Shown: positions 7,999 through 15,121 of the stretch, piece after piece
How the letters are laid out: each line of letters begins with the position of its first letter
How positions within the stretch are numbered: position 1 is the stretch's first letter
Notes under the pieces: model-generated
What the model was told of the DNA's origin: nothing
The model's input: the letters and a program-made list of their open reading frames with translations, nothing else
Database searches by the model: none
Assembly: GCA_002418265.1 (NCBI GenBank)
Contig: DIDS01000016.1
Coordinates: 1 to 16,038, forward strand
From: Acidimicrobiia bacterium UBA5794
Lineage (GTDB): Bacteria > Actinomycetota > Acidimicrobiia > Spongiisociales > UBA5794
Direction: 5' to 3'
DNA: 16,038 nucleotides
Translations under genes and position numbers: made by a program

Positions 7999-9168
7999 AT
8001 GACCGTGTTCAACGATGTCAGCCGCACTGACGGCTCGCCAGCCCGGTACTCAGAGTCGATGTACGAGTTCCTCGATCGCTCGAGCACCGCTAGCGCCGCA
8101 CAAGTACGGTCGGTGATCGAAGACTGGTTCTCTGAGCTTCCGGCAGCCTCGAAAGATGGCTACAGATCGCGGCTGCAGGCTCGAGCGGATGGATTCTGGG
8201 GGGCCTACTGGGAGCTGCTGTTGCATGCAGTCTTCGTCCGGATGGATGGAGTTGAGATAGACGTTGGGCCAGCCGTGGGTTTTCTCACGCCTGACTTTCG
8301 AATTCGATCGTCTGGAATAGCGGCATACGTGGAGGCGAAGGTTCTCTTGGAACCCAGACCCGATGCCCTCTCGGAGGCAAGGCAAGCCAGCATCTTGGAT
8401 TCTCTCTCCAGTTTGCGGACCACGGATGTGTGGTTGGATGTCAGCTTCGTCGAGGAGGGCGACACGACCCCTGGTCTGAGCGCCTTGGGCCGGGAGATTC
8501 AGTCCTGGATCGATGGTCTGGACGCGGATGAACTGCTCGGTGATTGGCAGCCTGGATCTGCCCAGCAGCCCTCCGTGGTGTCGTACGATTTTCACGCTGG
8601 TGACTGGGCCCTTCGTGTCGCTGCGATTCCTCGCTCACGTGACCGTCGCGTTCAGTCTGAAGGTTTCCACATTGGGCCCGGGAGAGGTCGGATGGTTGAT
8701 GACCACGATGCGATTCGCAAGGCGTTCATCGAAAAGGCAGGTCGTTACCGTGGGAAGCTCGATGCTCCCCTCGTTCCGGCCATCTACAACGGTCGTTGGA
8801 CTGCCGCCGAACACGAGACGGCGCTGGCGCTGTACGGAGTGGCCTGGGAGCATCCGGAGATGATGGCGGCGGTGCATATCCCGAGCTCCTGGCGCGATGT
8901 GCCCGAGGGGATGTGGATCACCAGATCTGGCGCTCAGTATCAAGAGATCGACGCTGTGCTATCCGGCCATTGGGCGGGACCGTACGGCCTCCCTCTCACG
9001 GAGCTGACGATCTGGTATCCGCCCTGGGATCATTTCGAGTGGCTGCAATCGCCTTACCTCGGTCGCCGAGAGCCCGACAATGAGGGTCGGCTGGTAGCTA
9101 CTCCGCCTGCGCTTCCTTTGCGCGATCTGCTGGGCCTCCCTGCTGACTGGCCAAAGCAGGACGGTTGA
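7999..9168 (+). CDS. Solitary PD-(D/E)xK nuclease-like protein, function unknown
   Basis: Protein of 389 residues that I do not recognise as a named gene. Residues 66-115 show a restriction-endonuclease-like core: E72 in FWGAYWELLLHA, then D99 in FLTPDFRI, then E112-x-K114 in AAYVEAKVLLE. This order (helix Glu, Asp, ExK) is that of PD-(D/E)xK nucleases. The rest is mixed alpha/beta with many tryptophans and no other motif I can name. No methyltransferase or helicase gene lies beside it. The ATG at 7999 has no strong Shine-Dalgarno; ATG 8059 (MYEFLDRSS) is an alternative. It converges on the integrase with a 15-bp gap and lies between tRNA-Asn and int, so it may be mobile-element cargo. Defence is a guess from fold and setting. 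Confidence 0.75.
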   Translation: MTVFNDVSRTDGSPARYSESMYEFLDRSSTASAAQVRSVIEDWFSELPAASKDGYRSRLQARADGFWGAYWELLLHAVFVRMDGVEIDVGPAVGFLTPDFRIRSSGIAAYVEAKVLLEPRPDALSEARQASILDSLSSLRTTDVWLDVSFVEEGDTTPGLSALGREIQSWIDGLDADELLGDWQPGSAQQPSVVSYDFHAGDWALRVAAIPRSRDRRVQSEGFHIGPGRGRMVDDHDAIRKAFIEKAGRYRGKLDAPLVPAIYNGRWTAAEHETALALYGVAWEHPEMMAAVHIPSSWRDVPEGMWITRSGAQYQEIDAVLSGHWAGPYGLPLTELTIWYPPWDHFEWLQSPYLGRREPDNEGRLVATPPALPLRDLLGLPADWPKQDG

Positions 9169-9183
9169 AGTTCTGTGCGTCGT

Positions 9184-10269
9184 TCAGGGAGACGAACGCG
9201 CGCGGCGATTCGTCTCGAGACGTTGGGCGATTTCGTCCCTGGAGTCTTCGTATAGGTGGCCGTATACATCCATCGTGACGCGGATACTCGCGTGGCCAAG
9301 GTGCTCCTTGATGTGGCGGGGGTGTGCGTCGGCAGCGATGAGGAGCGATGCGCAGGTGTGGCGCAGGTCGTGTGGCCGTAACCCGTCTTGGCTGATCTCC
9401 GCCATTGCGCGTAGCCAAACCTTGCGTCGGAAGTTCGCTGACCGCAGCGGTGTCCCCGCGTCCGTTGTGAACACGAGACCGTTGGGGTCGCCGTCAGCGA
9501 ATCGGGCGATGTGGCCACCGAGTGCCTCAGCAACGAATGGCGGGATCGCGATTGTTCTGCTCTCCCATGTCTTGGGTGGTACCACGTACAGCTTGCCGTT
9601 CACTTCGGACAAGGTCTCGGTGATCTCGATCCGGCGGCGAAGCAGGTTGAGGCGACCGAGCTTGAGGCCTACCGCCTCGGCCCACCGTATCCCACCGTAG
9701 GCGAGCACGAGGATGAGTGCCTCGTACCGTTCCGGCACGACACTGGCGAGGGCGTCCACCTCATCTGCGGTGAGGAACCTCGGCGGCCTGCGCGTGGCGC
9801 GAGGTAGGGGAGTGCCCACTGCAGGGTTTGATGTGAGGCGACGTGCTCGGACTGCAGCCTTGAGGATCATCGACAGAAGCTGATGTGCTTGACGGATGCG
9901 ACTCGGGGAAAGGCCCGAATCGGTGAGCTCGATGACCCACGCCTCGACCACGTAGGGGTCGATCCCCGACAACGGCATATTGCCGAACCGGGGGAGCAGG
10001 TGAACGCGCAGGAGCGACTCGTACCCGGCGAACGTTTTTGGTTTGAGATGGCGCCGCGTCTCGAGCCACTCCGTTGCCCATTCGTCGAACGATGTCCGAG
10101 CGAGACGAGGGTCGGTCCATGCTGCCCGGTCGAGGTTGGACTGCTCGTTGCGCAGCCACTTCTGAGCGTCGATCTTGCGATCGAATGTCCGGTTGCGGGT
10201 TCCTCTACCGGGGATGGCAAGGCGTGCCTTCCAACGGCCGTTCGGCGTCTTGGTGATCCACTTGCTCAT
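9184..10269 (-). CDS. Tyrosine recombinase/integrase
   Basis: Site-specific recombinase of 361 residues with all catalytic residues visible: R195 (YGGIRWAE), K233 (PPKTWESR), H300-x-x-R303 (HDLRHTCAS), H326 (HLGHAS) and nucleophile Y336 (MDVYGHLY). Residues 1-50 resemble an arm-binding domain (GRWKARLAIPGRG). Residues 58-145 are the helical core-binding domain. The start is supported by GGAGG at 10274-10278, four bases before the ATG. It lies 62 bp downstream of the excisionase on the same strand, probably as one operon. It appears intact, so the element may still be able to move. Confidence 0.95.
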   Translation of the reverse strand: MSKWITKTPNGRWKARLAIPGRGTRNRTFDRKIDAQKWLRNEQSNLDRAAWTDPRLARTSFDEWATEWLETRRHLKPKTFAGYESLLRVHLLPRFGNMPLSGIDPYVVEAWVIELTDSGLSPSRIRQAHQLLSMILKAAVRARRLTSNPAVGTPLPRATRRPPRFLTADEVDALASVVPERYEALILVLAYGGIRWAEAVGLKLGRLNLLRRRIEITETLSEVNGKLYVVPPKTWESRTIAIPPFVAEALGGHIARFADGDPNGLVFTTDAGTPLRSANFRRKVWLRAMAEISQDGLRPHDLRHTCASLLIAADAHPRHIKEHLGHASIRVTMDVYGHLYEDSRDEIAQRLETNRRARSSP

Positions 10270-10331
10270 CGGTCCTCCATTTCATGTGGTCGATTGTTGA
10301 CTCGATAGGGTGGGCGATGTCTGCTCTCCGC

Positions 10332-10538
10332 TCATTGTGTCATGTCGCTATGACGCGTCTGCGTGACACGGTCCTCGATCCAGCGTTCGACATCAGCCCA
10401 TCGGTATCGCACATGACGACCAACACGGAATCCTGGGGGTCCTTCGCGGTGGGATCGCCAAGCGTAGATGGTGGCGACCGGCACACCGAGATACTCAGCG
10501 AGATCTTTCACGGTGAGCAGTTTGTCGAGGGACTCCAT
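10332..10538 (-). CDS. Excisionase/HTH DNA-binding protein
   Basis: Protein of 68 residues with an HTH_17-type winged helix: LLTVKDLAEYLGVPVATIYA, then WRSHREGPPGFRVGRHVRYR, ending WADVERWIEDR. This is the standard form of excisionases and directionality factors encoded beside actinobacterial integrases. Its ATG lies 20 bp from the left 23-bp repeat array, so that array covers its promoter region and may be its binding site. The Shine-Dalgarno is weak. It could also act as a repressor of the int operon. Confidence 0.85.
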   Translation of the reverse strand: MESLDKLLTVKDLAEYLGVPVATIYAWRSHREGPPGFRVGRHVRYRWADVERWIEDRVTQTRHSDMTQ

Positions 10539-10557
10539 GGCCTGATCTTCTGGCGGG

Positions 10558-10603
10558 ACCCTCTCACCAGAGTGTCACCAACCCTCTCATCACAGTGTCA
10601 ACA
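10558..10603. repeat. Left array of 23-bp repeats upstream of xis
   Basis: Two adjacent 23-bp units (10558-10580 and 10581-10603) each begin ACCCTCTCA and continue with AGTGTCA in the same register. A degraded third unit with GAGTGTCA follows. It sits just upstream of the excisionase start. The same unit recurs in inverted orientation at 10744-10812. Confidence 0.85.
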
Positions 10604-10743
10604 GAGTGTCAGTAGACCTGTCATCCCGGTTCGGGAGCACCTCGAGACGGTTTGAAATCGGTGGTTCGACGGGTTGCCTGCAGCGGTTGCCCGATACCGC
10701 ATAAGCCCTTGGTACGTACGGGTTCTCCCGGTGTAGGCGTTGG

Positions 10744-10812
10744 CTGTGAAACTCTGTTGAAAGGGTTGTTGGTACTTTCGTGAGAGGGTTGTTGGTACTT
10801 TCGTGAGAGGGT
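10744..10812. repeat. Right array of three 23-bp repeats, inverted relative to the left array
   Basis: Three units in tandem: 10744-10766, 10767-10789 and 10790-10812. The last two are identical (TGTTGGTACTTTCGTGAG plus AGGGT). Read on the minus strand, every unit begins ACCCT(C/T)TCA and has AGT near its middle, as in the left array. The first unit reads ACCCTTTCAACAGAGT on the minus strand and resembles left unit 1 more than its own neighbours. Confidence 0.88.
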
Positions 10813-10824
10813 TGGCGTGTCTAT

Positions 10825-10838
10825 TTCATGTACATGAA
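10825..10838. promoter_or_regulatory. Perfect 14-bp palindrome, possible operator
   Basis: TTCATGTACATGAA is its own reverse complement and lies 13 bp right of the 23-bp array. It has the size of a dimeric regulator site. No promoter around it is clear. Confidence 0.45.
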
Positions 10839-11189
10839 GCACGAAACGCTCGTTGATCACAGTGGTGATCCCGCAGTCGATGGCGGCGTCGCTGATCGTG
10901 TCGGCCGTTCGTGGCCTGGAGACAATGTTCTACCGCTGCCTGGATCGGTCAGGATTCAGGTATCGGATCATTGTCTGCATCCAATTCACGCCAAGATGTC
11001 ACGGCAATCCCATTTTCGACAAGCACAGAACAGAGTCGGAGTACAGCGCCAATACCCCACGACAGCCACGATCCCAGCGACGAGTGGCACTCTCCCGTCG
11101 CAATCGCGATCGCGCACAGCCACCACCAAAACCCACACGCATGTGCAACAAGTTGCTCTGGGTATACCAGTAGACCGAGGAGGTGAACA

Positions 11190-11666
11190 ATGACTCTGGA
11201 TCGTGGAACCTTGGCAAAGATCGACCGACGTGTTTTCGCCGAGTTCGACCAATCCGGGGGCATGCAGTTGGTGAAGGTCCCTGTGTCAGAGGCAGTGTGG
11301 TCGACGTGGAAGCGGTACTGCAGCGTGGTTGGAGTCACGATGGGTCAGGGGATTGCCGGACTCGTTGTCCACGAACTAGAGACCGTCGTCGATCGAGACG
11401 GCGACCATGGGTCGGTGTTAGGTGTTGAGATGGAGCGACGGCTTGCTACACGTGCCGAGGATCTCGATGCTCGAGAACTGCGCCTCAACGAGCGGGAACG
11501 GTTGTTGAGGGCATCCATGGAGCGACTCAGGACCGCCGAGCGGCTGTTGCAGGTGGCTCAATCACCACCTGCGTCCACTGCGAAGATCGGGCGCAACGAA
11601 CGGTGCCCGTGCGGATCAGGTCTCAAATACAAGCACTGCCACGGACCGACCGGCCACCGAACATAG
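11190..11666 (+). CDS. Ribbon-helix-helix-like/coiled-coil/SEC-C motif protein
   Basis: Protein of 158 residues. Residues 25-65 (MQLVKVPVSEAVWSTWKRYC, then GVTMGQGIAGLVVHEL) have the strand-helix-helix pattern of a ribbon-helix-helix DNA-binding unit. Residues 79-124 are a charged coiled coil. Residues 139-151 are a zinc-binding SEC-C tail, CPCGSGLKYKHCH, as found at the end of SecA and in many unrelated proteins. The start is very well supported by AGGAGGTG at 11178-11185. It is the first gene beyond the repeat arrays, and the DNA-binding fold makes it a candidate binder of those repeats or of the 14-bp palindrome. That link is inference. Confidence 0.8.
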   Translation: MTLDRGTLAKIDRRVFAEFDQSGGMQLVKVPVSEAVWSTWKRYCSVVGVTMGQGIAGLVVHELETVVDRDGDHGSVLGVEMERRLATRAEDLDARELRLNERERLLRASMERLRTAERLLQVAQSPPASTAKIGRNERCPCGSGLKYKHCHGPTGHRT

Positions 11667-11726
11667 TGCGGAAACAGGTGACAGGATTCCTGGGGTGTAG
11701 GCTCGAAGCCGTGGAGAGGGGTTGAG

Positions 11727-12134
11727 GTGGACTGGCTCAAACGATCGCATATGACGCTCAGTACCGGTCTGGTTGTCATGGCGCTAGTCGCAGTTGGATG
11801 CTCAAGCAGCCCTGACGAAGACCAATCCTCGGGTCCACCAATGCAACTTGCCAACGGCGACGTAGCTTGTGTGGTCGACTACGGCGACGACCCGGATCTT
11901 CCCGTCGGTCCGCTCGCTGCGGGTGAGACCGAAAGTGTCTTCACATCCGATGATGCCGAGTTTGCCGTAACCCAAGAGGACGACAACGTAGAGGTACGTG
12001 CCGTGAAGGGGACCGACTGGAACGTCATTGGGTTCGGTCTTCTGAAGGCTTCGGCTGAGGGCACAACATTTCGACGTGATTCCAATGCTGATCGTGGCCG
12101 TGTTGAGTACACAGTCACTTGTTGGCGTGGCTAG
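11727..12134 (+). CDS. Small putative lipoprotein, unknown function
   Basis: Protein of 135 residues from GTG 11727, with a GAGAGGGG Shine-Dalgarno-like stretch shortly upstream; ATG 11751 is the alternative. The N-terminus has basic residues (KRSH), a hydrophobic stretch (STGLVVMALVAVG) and a lipobox-like AVGC followed by SSSPDEDQSS. This predicts lipid anchoring on the outer face of the membrane. The mature part is acidic, and two later cysteines (in VACVVDYG and VTCWRG) could form a disulfide. I recognise no domain. Confidence 0.7.
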   Translation: MDWLKRSHMTLSTGLVVMALVAVGCSSSPDEDQSSGPPMQLANGDVACVVDYGDDPDLPVGPLAAGETESVFTSDDAEFAVTQEDDNVEVRAVKGTDWNVIGFGLLKASAEGTTFRRDSNADRGRVEYTVTCWRG

Positions 12135-12148
12135 AAGGAGTCGCCACG

Positions 12149-12226
12149 ATGGCTGCCAACGTTGGAGCCTCTGCCTTTGAACCCAATTGGAAGTACCGAG
12201 CGTCCTATGGATTGACGATCCAGTAG
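12149..12226 (+). CDS. Possible 25-residue small protein
   Basis: A short frame, MAANVGASAFEPNWKYRASY plus five residues. AAGGAG lies about nine bases before its ATG, and it begins 15 bp after the lipoprotein stop. Its end overlaps the 3' end of the convergent minus-strand gene by 22 bp. It could be a real small product of the lipoprotein operon or the start of a gene truncated by a rearrangement. The ribosome site is the only support. Confidence 0.3.
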   Translation: MAANVGASAFEPNWKYRASYGLTIQ

Positions 12227-13416
12227 CCGAACTCCGACACCTTCATTCCTGCTATGTGCTCGACACTGGCATTGTCGCCGTCGACATCGAGACGTAGCCA
12301 GTCCTCTGAATCCGAATGTGCCAGTAGCAGGCTCGGGTGTTCGCTGGACCAAATGCCCGCCGGGACACCTTCTTGGATCCTCTCGATCAGAATCCTCTGC
12401 CCCCCACGAGTCCAGATCTCTAACCACACTTCAAACTCTCCGCGATACGCATCGATGAATTCAAAGTAGATGAGCGCAAGGTACGTGCCGTCCGACGACC
12501 AACCAGACCAACTGGGTTGCCGTGAGTACTTGCCAAGCTCAGTCTGATCGGTCAGATCGCTTGAAAAGACGGCAAGGACATGTTGCTCATTCTGCTCCTT
12601 CGTCACAAGGAGATGACCGTCTGGCGAAACGCTCACAATTTCGTAGCCGGTCATGGACGCAAGTGCCTCGCCGTCGACACTGACAACCTGTATAGTGTCG
12701 GTCGCCGCGTTTTCCAGAATGACTCGCTCGCCGATGAAGCCGACAACGTTCTGCCCGAGAGAAGCTGGCAGTATGGGCTGTGCCTCAACGGACACCTGTA
12801 GATATTCGCCTTCGTCTCCATCCCACATTGCCGATACGGTGCCATACATCACCGAGTAGCTGCCGGCTTCGGTCCGTTCGATCCACGCAGCTGTTGCTGG
12901 TTCTGAACTGTGCCAAACCCAGTCGCCTAGAACCTGTTCGGAATACACGACGAATTTGTCCCCGGACCCCAAGTAGGCGGCTTGTCCAGGTGTCCCAGGC
13001 CCCCTGAAGCTGAATATCTGATGGGATTGGTCGTAGCGGACGTTGTACGCCAACCATGGCATTGCCGAGAGAATCTCCGTGGACTCTCGCGTCACGACAC
13101 TCAGATACCGTTGGGGCCGCTCCGCCCCAAGAACCGCTACGACCTCTCCCGGGCGTAGTCCAGCTAGGCCCGGATCGGTACTGACAGGAGTCTGCTGCGG
13201 GTCGGTATTGGGCAAAGTGGTTGGGGTCGCATCGAGCGTGACAGAAGTTGCGGTCGCGTTCGTCGCTGTCGCCGTTGCTGTTGTCGAGTCCCGACTCGCA
13301 AAGCCCCATGCCAACACGACTACTCCCACGATCCCCACGATTGGTATCCACACGGGCAACCGCGGCCGTTTAGGTGGATCGTCTTCAACAACGATGCGTA
13401 CAGGGTCCTCGCTCAT
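12205..13416 (-). CDS. Membrane-anchored protein with a propeller-like extracellular domain
   Basis: Protein of 403 residues from the ATG at 13416, which gives MSEDPVRIVVEDDPPKRPR; a frame extension to 13452 adds residues without an obvious ribosome site. One membrane helix (about 21-39, PVWIPIVGIVGVVVLAWGFA) follows a basic cytoplasmic tail, so the bulk is outside. A low-complexity Thr/Ala/Pro linker (TTATATATNATATSVT) leads to repeated strand segments such as VSVSPDGHLLVTKE, SWSGWSSDGTYLALIYF and PAGIWSSEHPSLLLAHS. These resemble TolB/WD40-type beta-propeller blades. There is no enzymatic motif. A sensing or binding role at the cell surface is possible but not shown. Confidence 0.7.
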   Translation of the reverse strand: MSEDPVRIVVEDDPPKRPRLPVWIPIVGIVGVVVLAWGFASRDSTTATATATNATATSVTLDATPTTLPNTDPQQTPVSTDPGLAGLRPGEVVAVLGAERPQRYLSVVTRESTEILSAMPWLAYNVRYDQSHQIFSFRGPGTPGQAAYLGSGDKFVVYSEQVLGDWVWHSSEPATAAWIERTEAGSYSVMYGTVSAMWDGDEGEYLQVSVEAQPILPASLGQNVVGFIGERVILENAATDTIQVVSVDGEALASMTGYEIVSVSPDGHLLVTKEQNEQHVLAVFSSDLTDQTELGKYSRQPSWSGWSSDGTYLALIYFEFIDAYRGEFEVWLEIWTRGGQRILIERIQEGVPAGIWSSEHPSLLLAHSDSEDWLRLDVDGDNASVEHIAGMKVSEFGYWIVNP

Positions 13417-13813
13417 CACAACAACCGTAGATGTCGCAAACCAGCGAAACAACGTTCACTTGACACAAAGGGCTTCGGTATGTGCGGCCTACCGGAGGTG
13501 TATCCCGTTACCGGTGATAGGGCTGAGTCCCTATGACGTCGCGTCACTTGAAGAATCCCTCTGATTGCGGGTTCGGCGGCGCCATTTGGTGCGCGATCCC
13601 GCTCGGCTTAGTGGGTGATCCGTTGTAATGGGAACGATGGGCGATGATCCGTGGGCACCATCCTGAGTATCTCGTTGGAGAGCACCGGCCAGACCTGTGC
13701 ATACGAGGTGTCTGGGTGGGCTGACGTGGCTCATTATGCGTTGTCATTTTGCACCGTTGCCCTCGCCCGCGCACATGTGCGGATTGATACTTGTGTCGGG
13801 TGTATCTTCACTC
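13417..13813. other. About 400 bp without a supported gene
   Basis: Lies between the divergent starts of the propeller-like gene and the acetyltransferase remnant. It contains a small inverted repeat, ATAGGG/CCCTAT, at 13517-13534 around a six-base loop. Several overlapping open frames exist on both strands, but none has a ribosome site or recognisable product. Promoters for both neighbours should be here; I cannot place them with confidence. Confidence 0.4.
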
Positions 13814-14264
13814 GTGACGCTCGTCACCATTACACAGTACGAAGGCGACGAACCGCCCCCGATTCAGCGCCTGAATTCGCCCGCACTTGACGAAGGTCAC
13901 AGGTTCACGAGCCGGATGCTCTCTGAGTGGGCATCCGCAGAGAACAGGTTCGACCATCCCAGCGAGGCGTTCTACATAGCAACCGATGGAGGGCGGCCTG
14001 TGGCAATGTGCGGACTGAACATCGACCCGTTCCTGTCCGATGGCGATGTCGGACGCTTGCGGCACCTCCATGTCACACAAAGTCACCGACGAGCTGGGGT
14101 TGCTTCAGCCCTCGTTGATGCCTGCCTGACCCATGCCGAAGCGGCGTTCTTCCGGGTGCGCCTTCGCACGCGACAAGGTAGCAAGTCAGTTCTACGCGTC
14201 GACGGGGTTCACCGAGGTAGACGAACGGGATGCCACTCACTCCGTTATCGTTCCCCGCCCATAA
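13814..14264 (+). pseudogene. GNAT acetyltransferase broken by a frameshift
   Basis: The first frame reads VTLVTITQYEGDEPPP to about position 14163. It contains FYIATDGGRPVAMCGLN, GRLRHLHVTQSHRRAGVASA (the R-x-x-G-x-A acetyl-CoA loop) and ACLTHAEAAFFRVRL. The expected end of the fold is in another frame: ARDKVASQFYASTGFTEVDE, then RDATHSVIVPRP and TAA at 14262-14264. A single-base loss near 14160-14170 joins the two exactly where a GNAT needs FY..GF. Without that joint the protein runs on as unrelated sequence to 14401. The start is uncertain: GTG 13814 fits the family, while an upstream ATG at 13697 adds untypical residues. It is a pseudogene or carries a sequencing error; substrate unknown. 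Confidence 0.75.
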
Positions 14265-14378
14265 CCGACTGGGTGGGAGATGTGCAGTTGGTGGGGTTGT
14301 TTGTCGCGTGGCTGTATCTAGGGATACGAACCGGAGAATGCGGAAGAGATGTGTCGGATCTCGAACAACAATTGGTCC

Positions 14379-14429
14379 GGTATAGGAATAATTGTTACTA
14401 GACAACTATACCAAGTACGGTATAGTTGT
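14379..14429. promoter_or_regulatory. Inverted-repeat operator covering the promoter
   Basis: ACAACTATACC (14402-14412) and GGTATAGTTGT (14419-14429) are perfect 11-bp arms around a 6-bp spacer, spanning the -35 to -10 elements. A third half-site, GGTATAG, lies at 14379-14385, exactly 40 bp before the equivalent base of the right arm. Binding here would block the promoter. The obvious candidate binder is the HTH protein encoded directly downstream. Confidence 0.8.
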
Positions 14430-14433
14430 TGCT
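14399..14433 (+). promoter_or_regulatory. Promoter of the HTH/nucleotidyltransferase operon, leaderless
   Basis: TAGACA (14399-14404, five of six matches to TTGACA) and TATAGT (14421-14426, five of six to TATAAT) are separated by 16 bp. Transcription would start about seven bases later, at or next to the ATG at 14434. There is no Shine-Dalgarno, so a leaderless message is likely; these are common in actinobacteria. Confidence 0.7.
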
Positions 14434-15096
14434 ATGGAAGAAATGGCAGTTGTAGACGTCGCCGTAGAACTTGGCGTGCAGCCGAGAAGAGTCCGGCACA
14501 TGATTGAGAGCGGACAGCTTCCAGCTCGTCGCGTAGGAAACCAATGGCTCGTCCACTCCTCAAGAGTCAGAGCGCTCAAGGCCAGTCCACGCGATGCAGG
14601 ACGGCCGTACTCCCAGAGAAACGCATGGGCGATCCTAAGACTTGCTGACGGGCGTGAACCAGCATGGCTAGGACTCGCTGATCGCGAGCGCCTCCGAATG
14701 ATCCTGAAGGAGCAGAAGCTCCGTGGTCTCATACCCAAGCTTCGAAAGCGTGCTGAGATTCGTGAGTGGTACGTTCATCCTTCTCTTTTGGAGAAGATTG
14801 CGAACGATCCCCGAACGGTTGTAACCGGTGCTGGCGCCATGGACGAACTCGTCGATGAGTCATCATTGGAGGTGTACATGCCCAAGTCACTCGAGAGCGA
14901 CCTGCGCCGCGAGTACTTCGCCCGCGACGACTTCGAAAAACCGAACGTCATCGCACGTGTCGTGGACGGGGTTTGGCCGTTCGACGTAGGTCAAAGTCGG
15001 GTCTCCAGAGTTGTTGCCGCTGTCGATCTACAGGAGCGACCCGGTGACGCCAGGGGGCTAGAAGTCGCCAGGAGAGTGCTCGATCGCCATTCCTGA
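14434..15096 (+). CDS. HTH regulator, candidate antitoxin of a nucleotidyltransferase pair
   Basis: Protein of 220 residues from ATG 14434; ATG 14443 is also possible. Residues 4-45 form an excisionase/MerR-type HTH (AVVDVAVELGVQPRRVRHMI, then GQLPARRVGNQWLVHSSRV). A longer helical part follows, with RPYSQRNAWAILRLADGREP. The C-terminal part has VVTGAGAMDELVDESSLEVY, ARVVDGVWPFD and ERPGDARGLEVARRVL. The order HTH, TGxGA stretch and terminal RxxDARxxxxAxxxL resembles AbiEi-type antitoxins, though I cannot confirm homology by eye. The gene starts right at an inverted-repeat promoter and precedes a nucleotidyltransferase gene by 25 bp on the same strand, the usual antitoxin-first order. Confidence 0.75.
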   Translation: MEEMAVVDVAVELGVQPRRVRHMIESGQLPARRVGNQWLVHSSRVRALKASPRDAGRPYSQRNAWAILRLADGREPAWLGLADRERLRMILKEQKLRGLIPKLRKRAEIREWYVHPSLLEKIANDPRTVVTGAGAMDELVDESSLEVYMPKSLESDLRREYFARDDFEKPNVIARVVDGVWPFDVGQSRVSRVVAAVDLQERPGDARGLEVARRVLDRHS

Positions 15097-15121
15097 ATAT
15101 CCCGTTCTCGACCGTGATCCT

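Larger units (their letters stand above)
10612..11189. other. Gene-poor 0.6-kb region, candidate attP/origin/control region
   Basis: No convincing gene lies between xis and the SEC-C gene; the open frames here lack a ribosome site or a recognisable product. The region holds the right 23-bp array and a perfect 14-bp palindrome, TTCATGTACATGAA, at 10825-10838. It also holds a 6-bp inverted repeat, GATCAC/GTGATC, at 10855-10870. Between the two arrays (10604-10743) lies unassigned sequence that would be the natural place for an integrase core site or a replication start. No A+T-rich tract typical of iteron origins is obvious. Confidence 0.5.

Noticed and set aside
10828..11193. Plus-strand frames across the region after the right 23-bp array
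   Set aside because: Composition is unlike protein (Ser/Thr/Arg/Gln-rich, no hydrophobic core), there is no ribosome site, and the start lies inside a palindrome.
10949..11338. Minus-strand frame with a hydrophobic, Trp-rich stretch, possible membrane protein
   Set aside because: It overlaps about 150 bp of the well-supported SEC-C gene, has no ribosome site at its start and has no recognisable motif.
13531..13774. Two overlapping minus-strand frames upstream of the acetyltransferase remnant
   Set aside because: Both are short and Arg/Pro/Ser-rich, with no start signal and no family features.
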